Below, piece by piece: positions 35,501 through 47,500 of a stretch of 64,000 nt of DNA. Under the pieces are notes generated by a model. It was not told where the DNA came from. It ran no database searches and worked only from the letters and a program-made list of their open reading frames with translations. How positions within the stretch are numbered: position 1 is the first letter of the stretch; each line of letters opens with the position of its first letter. The position numbers were made by a program, and so were the translations under genes. Source of the DNA: Manduca sexta (Eukaryota > Arthropoda > Insecta > Lepidoptera > Sphingidae). The stretch covers positions 6,448,001 to 6,512,000 of the forward strand of contig NC_051117.1 of NCBI RefSeq assembly GCF_014839805.1, read 5' to 3'.

Positions 35501-38500
35501 CCTTATGTTCATGATCCATAAATTTCTCCGTCACTTTAATAATTTTCTGGGTTTCAGGTATCATTTTATGAACTTCTTTTTCTTTTATTATTTTGTCACC
35601 AGTTTCGATAACTTCTTGTGGGACTTTAGGTTCCTCTGATTTAATATCCTTTATTTCTGAAGTTTCAATACTGTCACTCGGTACTATTTTCTTTACTACT
35701 TTATATTCTATTTCTTCTCTGACAATAACCTCAGGTTCTTTTTCTATATTATCTTTTTTAATATCATATGTTATTTTTTCTTCTGTTTCCTCAACTTTGT
35801 CTGTTTTATCGGAAGGTTTCGTTTTGTCTAATGATTTGTCTTCAAGCTCAAATTTACTTTCAGTCATAATAGAAGTTTCTTGAGATGAACTAGTTGATAT
35901 TCTAATAACTCTGGAAACTGATCTTTCTTCTTCAATGAATTCTCTGCTGATAGTCATGCCATCGGACACGTCTGAAGCTAAAGTCTTTGAAACGTCAAAT
36001 GAAGAGTGATCTTCAGAGAACGTTTTTTCATCGATTGATTTAGACGTCTCCTTTACACTTTCTACTGAAGCCTTTGAGAAATCTTTCGTTAAATCTACAG
36101 TAGAATCTTTGGATAGCTCATTTGTAGCAAAGTCTCTAGATGTGTCTTTGCTATCAATTGAAGATTTTGAATAATCCTTTGTCAAGTCAAGGGATTTCTT
36201 TGATAAATCAGGAGTTCCTCTATCTTCACCCTGCTCATCGATCCTGGAATCGTCTTTAGCATCAAACGATGTTTTAGAAGGATCCTTAACTAAATCAGCT
36301 CCGCTTATCTTTGAAAAATCAGCAGAGGTCCCATCTTCTAGAACGGATTTTTGCTCCTCATCGGAGGATTTTGTTAATGTCGATATAACCGTTGTTACTG
36401 AAGATTCAGTAGTAGACTTCGACACTAAGTCAGAGCGCAGTAAGCTATCAACAAAGTGCGTTTTCTTAACAAACTTATCCTTCGACTTATCGTCATCTGT
36501 TTCATGGGGCAAAGTGCTTGTGCTTGGCTCAGAAACTGGTACAGGTTCAATCTTGTCTTCAAATCTGGCTGAGAATGTTTCTGAGATTTCTTCGGGAAAT
36601 TTCTCTTCATCACCAAAAACATCAGCCTAGAAAGAAAAGAATACAATTTTATTTATTCATAGAAAAAAAATATGGATTGATAAAAGTCATTAGTTTTGAC
36701 GTTACTTCTTTTTCAGGGAAGTCATCAGCGTCATCTAATGAATCTGTCCTGATTTTCCTGGTGTCAAAACTGGATGTCGGCAATTTGCCTTCTAAATCAG
36801 AGGTTGGTTCTATGATTTCTAGAACTTTTGCTTTGTCCATATCTGTAAAAAATGTAATACCCACGATTAGACATATCATTAGTCAGAGAATGTAAATTGT
36901 ACTACACAATATAAAAAATATCAGAAAATGTTCACCACGTACCGGATTCAGAATCAGTATAGATTTGCTCTTCAACTTCATCAGGGGAGCTTTGTACTGA
37001 GAAAGTCCTAGGTTGTTTCTTTTTCGGCATTATAACAATTTCACCGCTGTCTTTAGACAACGATTTCATTAATCCTGGACGTTCCTTCACAATTTTTGTC
37101 GTCTGTTCGTACATAATTTCTTTCATTTCTTCAGACTCTTTTTCTTCTGCTTCTTTAGAGGACTCTAGATATCCCTCAACTGTTGTTACAGCCTCTTCTA
37201 TGATCGAATCTACTGAAACTTGTCCAGCAATATCTTGCGGTTGAACAGGTTCGATTATTTGTTCCTCAGATGAAAGGTCTATGTCTTCTGAAGCTTGTTT
37301 AATTATTATTTCTATGTTATCAGCCATTTGTTTCATAGCGGAGTCGGATTTTTTCAATTCAGTTTTAACTTCTGTCACCTCATAAGTCTCAGACACGACC
37401 GTTGTGACGGCTTTTGCAGCCTCTTCTTCTGTTTCGATTTCAGATTCCGCGATTCTTTCAAGTGAAATTGCTGGGCTTATGCATGAATGTCTACGCTCCT
37501 CTTTTTGTGGTACTTTAGCGTCATAAGACCTCTTTTCAGATTCTATAAGATCTTTTGTTTTGATATCTTTATCTGTGACTGGACTCCTAGCAGCTGCCGC
37601 AATTGTACCTTTTTGTAGAATATCATCAATCACAGGTTTGACTTGTTCTTTTGTAATTTCTGGAAGTTCTTTCAAATCCAAGTCTTTAGGTACAAACCTT
37701 TTAGTTTCTTTCGGTTCCTCGAAGTCTTCCATATCAAATTTACCAAGAGTATCCGTACGTATTTTAGACACATCAAATTTACCTTCAGTAACTGTATGTG
37801 TCTTAGTCTCAATGCGTTCTTCCACAGAAGTCGATCCTACGTCCTTTATAACAGTAGTAACTTCTGTGACCACCGTTGGTTCTTCTTTTCTCGTAATTGT
37901 GTATGTAGTTTCTGTCTGTTTAGTAGTGAATACTAATGGAGCTTTTTCGTGGGATATTGTTGATTCTATAATTCTTTCCTCCTTTACGGGATGCACGGTT
38001 TCGATGAATGTACTTGTGATAACTCTAACACCCTCACGTTTTTGTTGCTCTTCACGTTCCTTAGTAAGGAAATCGCTACTAATTTCTCTATCTTGTATAC
38101 TGCTGAAATATAATTCAAATTATTAATTCATTTTCTTGTCACTTTGTAGTTAATTTTCAATCAGATTCTTACCCAATTTCCGAAATATGTGGAAGTTTGT
38201 GAACGTAATCATCTGGGAATGCTTCTACATCATCAAGCGAATCACCATGAGCCAATTTGGCAATTTTGGCTTGTTCAAATAATTTTCCTGAAACGTAAAA
38301 ATAGTTGTATATAGTAATTTTTTATTCAATATAGTATGTAACTCCACTAAAATCATTAAGCCTTTCATTTACCTGGTATCGTTTTAGCCTTATCCTGTTC
38401 AACCTTTTGATCGACTTTATCTTTCGATATATCTACGTGAGTGCCTTGCGTTCCAATATCGTCCTCTGACTCTTCGAAAGTGTAATCCCTTGATTCAGTC

Positions 38501-41500
38501 AGACTATTGAGCATCAGATAGCCTCTTTTCTTCTAACCTCAATTCTCCCACTGATCCCGATCCTGCTGATGTGACAGACTGCCTTTTACTGTCATCAACT
38601 GAAAATACATTTATTTTAATAAATTAATCTATTGTTTTATTGACAACTTTTAAAGATTTAAGCCATTAAATTATTTAAAAACTAAAATTACCTTTTTCAA
38701 TAGTTTCTTCTCTACAAATTTGAGTTTTTACTTCAGTAACTTCAATTTCTTTAGTTTCTTTTACGATTGCTTTTTCGTGATCAATTATTTCTCCTTCTTT
38801 AGCAATATCTTCCTCGGAAGAAGTCTTCTTTTCCGTCACAGCATCTTCCGAACTTATCTTGTCCGATATACCTTCTGATGATTTTCTATCCGAGATTTCA
38901 ATTTCCCTGCTGTCTTCGGATGATATTTTATCGGAAGCTTCTTCTTTATCGGATTTATCGATCTCTTCGGCTTCGGTAACGAACATTTGGAATTCTTGTA
39001 CAGGTTTAGGTTCCACTTCTCCCAGGTCACTAAGTTTGGTTATTGAAATAGATTCAGTCCTTGAGTGACGCTTTGGTGGCATCTTTTTAAAGACCACATC
39101 GGGTTCATCAACTTTATCTGATTCAGAATCTTGCTTTTCAGAATCGAGTGCCTTCACATCTATTCTCATAGATGTAAAACCTACACTCTCTTCGAACTTC
39201 TCGTCGCCGAATCCACTACCTGAATCGGCTGCTTCTTCATATTCAGCTCTTTCATCGAAATCAGATGACGATACCTTAGCCTTCGTATCAGATTGATCTG
39301 ATTTCAATGACTCCGCTTCAGAGTGACGTCTTGAGTCTGTGTGTTCAGAGTCTTCTAAAGAGTCTGAATAAATTCGCTTCGAAAAGAAGCATTCCTGTAC
39401 TGAATCATCTTCAGGAACTGTTTCAATGAATTGACGCGCTTTCGCACTTATTACCGGAGATTCTTTCGGTGTAACCTAAAAAACAATGATATTACATGAA
39501 ATCAAATGCAGAATTTGACTCGTTTTTTTATAGCACTCATTATAATCGTATAAATAAACAAGAATCGTATAAGGCAAATGTAATTGAAAGGGTTATAAAT
39601 AACAAAATCCATTACCTTCTCAGTATCTTTCGGCTCAAGCGTAGCAGGCACATGCGCTTGCGCACTATATTCACTTTCATACTTCAAGAATTCTAAAGTT
39701 TGATCTCTAGCTGCCTTTTCAGTCTTATCCATCACAGTTGTAGTGACAGTTTTTACTTCAGTTTTCATCACTGTTTCAGTAATTTCCTTGTCAACAACAG
39801 GCTTATGTGCAGGACTAGTGCCAATCTGATCTTCTAAGTCGGAAAATTGCGATGCTTCATCTAACGAATCACTTCTATGTTTTGAATCTTTGGAATAAAC
39901 CTGAAAAAAGTATAAACATGTTAATAGATTTAAAATCAAGTCACTTCATATGGGTTTGCAATGGTAATATAATATTGTGATACCTTTGATTCAGTTTGCG
40001 ATATAAAGCTAAAGTCTTTCTCAGTGCTTTGTTGTAGATCCGCCAGAGAGTCGGCTTTGTCTATTGCTGACTGGCCAGGGGATTCTTGGGATATTTTCCG
40101 TGCCATCAAATCCTGCATATCAGATCCGACAGAGTCGGTCTTTGTATGTTTGCTCAAATCAGATTTTGTACTTGCTATAGACACTTGTGTGTCAATCTGA
40201 AATTCAAGAATAGGTAGGTATTAACCCGTGAGGTAGCTGAATGTTTGCCGGCAAACATTGACAGCTACGCGTGTGACGGAAAAATAACCTTATTATGTAG
40301 TATATATGTAGTATATAAGGTTATAATCCCGTGACACACGCAAATGTCATGTAGCTGTCTTGGCTCGCCGGCGATTCACGAGAGACCAAGAGTTAAAGCA
40401 AAATTGATTACATATTCATATATTATTTTTTGATAAAACACAGAATGTACGCTCGTACCTTCTCTTTAACCTTTTCGCTTATCGAAACATCTTTTTCTTC
40501 TAGAGTTTCTGTAATATCTTCTTCACTTACTTTCGATCTTAATTCTTCTGTCATTTGCTTCTCCAATTTTTGCTCTTTGATAGCAACACCTTGATCATCC
40601 CTCTTATCATCGTCACTTGGTTTCTTTTTATCTTTGGCATCATCTTTAGGCATTTCTTTTTTGTCAAATACTTCTTTGTCAAATTTAATTTTGATCTTTT
40701 GATCTTTATCTACTTTAACAGTGGTCTGCGATTCAGTCTCTGTCTCGGAGTCAGTGGATTTTTTTAAGAATTCACTATCTTCTTCCGAAGACACTTGGAC
40801 TAGTGTGGAATCCGTTCTCATAGCTTTTGGGAAAGGTTTTGTTTTATCGTCTAGTTTTATTTTAGAATCAAAGTGTTGTATTGTTTCTTTAACAGATTTT
40901 ACTGTTTCCACATGTTTTTCGGTTTCAACCGATATTTTATGCGTAACGTGAGTTTCCATACTTGATATTTGTTTAGATTGTTCTCTAACAAATTCCTGGG
41001 TATATTCAATTCCTTGATCTTGTTCGAGGGTATGCTTCTTCAAAGCCTCTTTTGTTAATTTAATTATCGGTTTAGGAAAGTCTACAGCAATATCTTTAGA
41101 CATTTTGGATTCAAATGTGCTAATTTTATCTCGTAACGTCGCTTCAGCTATATCTTTCTCGTCTTCTGTCACTAGTTCAGGCGACCTATCGCCATCGTCT
41201 AATTTCTCTTCGACTTTAGACGTAGCAATTTCTTTTTGAGAAATTGCTTCTTTAGTGAATGTATCAACTTTGCTTTCTACAACTTTTACCTCTGTAGTTT
41301 CAGCTGTGATTGATTTCCTTGGCGTAATAGTAACATTTGAGAAGTCTCCGGATGGGAATCTCATAGACTCATTTCTCATATGCCTTTGTAAATGTTTTGG
41401 TGTCGGTTTCGCGGGTGATGAAGGATCAAATTTCCTAAATTGTTCAACGGGACGTTCTACTGGTTTTGGTTCTTCTTTCCTTACTTCAATGATTTCTTCT

Positions 41501-44500
41501 CTCACTTCTGTGACCACTTTGACTTCAGTCTCTGGTTCCTCTTCAACTTTTTCTGGCGATGTTTTTGATCGCGTTCTTTCTAGTTTTGGATCTTTTTCTT
41601 TAACCTTTAAAAATATAATTAATGTGTCTCAAAATTATCCATATTTTTTATAGTCATTTTTTATTAATGTATTAAGGATAAAAATAAATGATATATCATA
41701 CCTGCTGTTCAATATCTTGGAATTTCTTTATATCTGGTTTTATTTGTGTTTTAATTTCAATTATTTCTTCCCGTATTTCTTTCTTTTGTTTGGAAGCGGG
41801 AATCTTACTCGAACTTAACTTCCTTGTTATTTGTTCTTTTCTTTCAGCGACACTTCGTTTCACGTCTAAATTCAAACGTGTATTGTATTAACATTTGATT
41901 AAGTAAGTTAAAACTATATTTTGTAACAAAATCACACATTTGGAGCAACAGTAATTTCGAAATTCACATTTCATTTATAGTCCTCTAACAACTTCATATC
42001 GTTGAATCTATTTCGACATGAAGTCATTATTCACTTATTAGCTTTTTGATCTCTATCAATATTATTATTTATATTATAACCTTTACTAACAATTACTGAA
42101 TATAACTGTTACAATACTACTACGTTTTGTCTCGCTTCCTCTGATAGTAAGTGAGATTCAACATATGAAGACAAAACACTAAAACTAAATCAGACGTATA
42201 CTAAGTTTATTAGTAATACTATAATATTTACCTTCGTCTTCTTCACTATCCTCGCTTGGCGTGGGAGTTCGTTCTACCTCACTCTTCTCCACAATAGACT
42301 TCTCTTCTGGCGAGTATTTCGCTTCGTCTTGATCGTGTTCTGATTCTCTATGCTCGGGTATTTCATCTTCATCGTAAAGTTTCTCTTTTAGTTTATTGTC
42401 TTCTTCCGCTGAAATTATAAACATTGCTTAATAATATATTAAAACATTCTTTAGTCTATATGACCCGTATTATAAGATTTTATTACGCTAAAACATCGTG
42501 ATCAAGTCCATATAAATCTAGATTCTCAAAACTATGATGGAAAACTACCTTTATATGCCTCGATTTCTTCTGAGGCTTGTCTCTCTTGATAAATGTTCCT
42601 TTGGATACGTCTCTCGTTGATCATGTCCGATTGCGGAGCTATTATGTCGTCTCTACCGATACGACATAACGCCAGCTCCAATGAATTGTCTAGAACAACA
42701 TTTTTTATTGTTTTTAAAATAGTCTATAACGAATTAATGGTATATTTCTCAATAGTTCTGGACTAAAGTTATATAATAGGACACTTTTGTGACAGCAAAA
42801 TTGAAGCAACCTTAATCATTTAAAAATGCCCGAAATACCCTACTTTTCACAAAACTTTAGGTTATTTATTTTCTGAATTACTAAACTTTGATAAAACTTT
42901 AAATATTTTTATAACGTCTTTATCGACGCTAATAGCTTTTACCAAAATTCAAATTTCCATATATATCCTAATTCATGATCATCTTAAGATAGCAATAATA
43001 TTTCCATTACTGTATGTACTATTCTACAGCTGACGGGTCTTCTTTTTAGCTGAGACCGTTTAGGCCTTGATACAACACTATGGCTTATTACCACGACCAT
43101 ATGATAATAAATAACTTTTGTGAATTATTGCTTGGTTTACCGGTGAAGGAAAATATCGTGAGGAAACCTGCATACCTGAGAAGTTCTCTATAGGAATTTT
43201 GAGGGTGTGTGGAGTCTACCAATCTGCACTAGACCAGCGTGGTGGACTAAGGACTAATCCCTCTCAGTAGTAGAGGAGGCCCGTACTCAGCACTGGGACA
43301 GTATATAATACAGGGCTGATATTATATCTACCTTGTGCCTTAGTTCCTGACTGCGTCTTCCACAGCTTGAGCATGAGTTGCGCCTGCTCCGGCGCTGTGA
43401 TGCGCTTCGCCTGGATCTGGTTGACGGTGGCGACACTGACGCCCAGTTCGTAAGCCAGCGCCACCCAGTCTTTGCCCAGGAGGTTGCAAATGTCTTCCAA
43501 CCTTATAACAATAGGTATATGGTATAGATTTAAACTATTTTTCAGATTTAATCGTGGTTTTCATAGGGAATCATCCTAGTGTAATTATAAAACATCCTAA
43601 TTTCAATAGGGAAGATGGTTGGAAGCTTGCACAAGCCTGGGATCCAGTTCTACATTTAATTAAATCGGAAGCTAAAAGACCGGCTGCCAGACTTCAAGAC
43701 ACTGTGAACTCATTCTGTGTAGATCGGACCAACAACAGTTAAAATTTTAAGTTGTATAATTGTAAAATGTAGGTAGATATTGTAACTTTGACTTTACGGA
43801 TAAACAACACCTCAGTCCCCCCCATGACTATGAACGCTGCAAAGTTTTCGAAACGTTGGGAGAAAAGTAAAATATTAAAACCGCGATAAAATCCGAAAAG
43901 TAGTTTTATTTTCAATTAAGGAGTTAAAGTTGATGCGTTCAGCGATAGAATTATGCAAAATATCTATTCAAATATAAATTAAGAATAACGTAATAACTAT
44001 ATCTCTTTTTATGGTTTCTTTATGATAGGATTTGTATGTACCTCGGGTCACTAAGCCGTTGCCTCCAAATCAATTCCTGTTCTTCAGTTCGTCTCGGCAC
44101 AGCATCTGCTGGCAGCGGTGAGGTCCTCTCAGTGGGCTCGTCTGGTACCATGATGTTCAGAACCGCAATCTAAAAATATAGCCAGGAGACTAAAAATACT
44201 GAGGTTTTGCAAATTTGAATCTTAAATGGAAGCTTTAGGGACCAGTTCAGAAATTATTCTTCTATATTAGAGACCTCAAGAAAATTCATGTTCATTCATG
44301 ACTTAAATCTGAAATATAACTTATTTTTATTGCTTTGAATGACGAGACGTGCTTGCCATTCGCCTGATAGTAAGCGATACGACCGCCCATAAACAGTAGA
44401 AATACCAACACCTTGAATTACAAAGTATTGTTTGGTATTCCGCTCGCTCGCCATCCATGATCACTTACCGGTGCTGGTGAAGGTTCACCCTTGGGCACTT

Positions 44501-47500
44501 TGGGGTCCCTCATGAACTGGCACCTGCATATCGGCTCCAAGTCCTGGGTCTTAATCATCACAGGGAACGCGACCCGGTTCTCGCGGAAAGCTCGGAACGG
44601 TATTGACAACTGCTCTCCAGATTTTGCAACTGGGACCAAATTGCCGCCAAATTCTAGATAAATCGATTTTCCTTCATGGACCTGTAAATATGTTTAAATC
44701 ATAACATAAACAACACGTGAAAATATGGATACAACAAAAAAGAATTATGGCAAATATGACATTGCATATTGAATTAAAAAATGCTACTAGAGTGTTCTTT
44801 GGAACTTACAAATAACAGCATTAGTTTAGTACTAACACAATTTAATAAAAAGAAATCGCCTTTGCTGGTGTTAGGATATATTTTACAACCGCCCGTATAG
44901 CTACCACCATACACAAGGTATTAAAACCGCTATACTGGCCCACGTGAGTGTTCCGGAATCAGTCTGTGTATACTTGGCTCATACAGGCCGGCATAATTAT
45001 GTCAACTGTCGAGAGCTAATCATCTCTTATTAGTCGACTTTCTGTTGGACCCCATTTCACTTACCATCAGATGCAGTGGGGTCACTTTTTCGGGCCCGTA
45101 TTCTTCAGTAACGTAACATCAAAATGACCATGTGTATAAAAAAGAATGAAATACCTCGACATCCCGACTCTTGGCCACTTGAATGAATCGTTCTATCCGC
45201 TCTAAGGCCTTGTCTTCCTTATCGTCAGTAACACAGAACATGCGTAACTGTGCTTGGTTCTCGTCCGTTCTCTTCGCGTACACCACGAACCTCGCCATGA
45301 ATGGAACATGGATCGCTTCCCTACAAAAAGAAATGAAAATTGAAGACCACGACAAGAGCACCTTTCGTTGATTGTTAACAGTTGAGGTTAATTTTTTCAC
45401 TATCATTAAAATGTCAACTTCCTTTTTGGACTTGCTTAAATAAATCTTATTTCTCACTATTATACTAAATGTAAAAAATTGTGAAAATATTTGGATGTTT
45501 GTAAAAAGTAAACGCAGAAACAGCTGAACGAATTTAGATGAAATTGGGCATATGGGTAGATCATACTTTGGATTAACACTTAGGATCCTTTTTTCCAATA
45601 AATTGCTCGCATAAGAAGGAATATAACTTTTAAATCAGATTTTTAAATAGATGGCGTTGTCATCTTACAGCTAGTGCTATAAATCACTACAAGGATTTAA
45701 GAACTTTTGTAGCAGCCTTTTCATATTAAACTATAAAACAGACCTGTACAATTCAGTAGCCATTTTAGTAGCATCCTCTACGTGTCGACAATCGATCAAC
45801 CAGTAACGAGCCGACACAGTTGTTGTGAACGACACGCAATCATTAACAAACGTCAGAGGCGTGTTCTCGGTGACATCTTCCCAATGAGCTCGATTCGTCC
45901 CACCTGTCGCAACAGATACTATTGTAACAACATGTAAAATATTATCTTCATCTAAATACATGCTGTCCGCATTGTTATGCACGGCTACGAAGTATGCTTT
46001 TATTTTGCCATTGTTGGTAGGAAGCTACGGAGGCAGTATTGCGGCTATATCGCTATTTTCTGCCAATGTGTACGTGACTACCTCTTATTAATGCATGCCA
46101 AAGCAGGCTCTTATTTCTACGATCTTTCTGTTTTCATAATGAAATTTCTACATATAAAAATCTATCTTTACTACGATGTTATCTATTTGCTTCCATGTTA
46201 GAAAATTGTCGTTATCCAAACGTGTAGACATAAAAAGAATTTAGAAAAGTACAAAGAAAATTCTTAAGTTAATGTATAGCCCAGTTTTAGTACGAATGTA
46301 GAAGAAAGATTGGAAATCAGAAATACAGGTCAAGAGGAAATTAATAAAAAATAAACAGAAAATGTTTCCAAAACGGCCTATAGCAAACACACAACAAGCA
46401 AAGACAACACATCACACAAATAAACAATAACGTACCATTTATCATATACTTAGATGAAAAAAGTGACTGATAATGTGGCACACTGTGTTCGTTCACCTGT
46501 TGTCATTAATTGTGCTTCATTGTCAAAATGAAAACAATGAATCTACGTATTCAAAAACGAATATATAAAATTGCTGCTCCGGCTTATTGGAAAACAGATC
46601 TCTCGAAGGACATACTGAAATGAACGTAAAAATCTAGCACGACAAAAACCAACGGAAACGTGTTCAGTGAAATCATGACAAGAAACAGAAATGAAACGAA
46701 AATAATAGAAAATGACGTGAAGAACTGATAGGCCGTTTTGGAAAAGAACTTTGACAAGTACAAGCAAATTAACGGAAAGTTTGGGAACACAGACGCTGAA
46801 AAATGAGATGGTGATGACGGTGGCACCGTTAATCGTTCATTTTCACGCTAATACTAAACAAGAATAACAGATATGTGTCAGATTCGGTGTGCCCATTAAC
46901 TAATACTGTCTCGCACCCACAACGTCGGTGACTACCGCAGTGCATTCTTGACGTCCCAAGATAAGTTCCATGGTTATGATACAGAGTGAATGTGAGTTAA
47001 CAAAGCGTAAAAATTTCAGCCCGTGCACAGAGAAAGAATGTATGAGAAGCAAGATATGGAAAAGCATTCAAAAAGTGATAGAGGGAACAAACAAAAATAA
47101 TAGTTACACCCCAGCGCGAACGTGGGCCCGCGCCGAGCGTAAACATCGAAACAATGAATCGTGATAAATAAAAAATCAATAAAACAAATCGAAATCGGAC
47201 AAAACATTAGAACTAAAATCAACGTGAAACTTAACCGACATTTTAAATTTTGTCTCTTTATTATTTGTATAGTATTTCTAATTTTTTACCTTCGAGAGAT
47301 CGTTTGCGAAATACCCCTGTTGGTGCGCGCCGATACGTGGTAGCGTTATATAGCGCCGCACACGGTGAGCGTGCAACACACACAAACACACGAGAACAAA
47401 AACAATGTAGACACGCACAAAACGCACACACAGGGACGCGTCCCTTAGCTGCTCAGTGTATTTGCTATAAGCGATTGAGTCCCACAGATTCAACCCGAGC

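Noticed and set aside
43264..43331. C-terminal continuation of the death-domain frame ([14 protein letters not shown])
   Set aside because: It lies beyond the donor at 43331 and is read-through into a family C SINE.
45119..45598. 159-residue minus-strand protein starting [15 protein letters not shown]
   Set aside because: Only the part below 45320 is the ankyrin UPA exon; the upstream part is intron and LINE-tail sequence read through.
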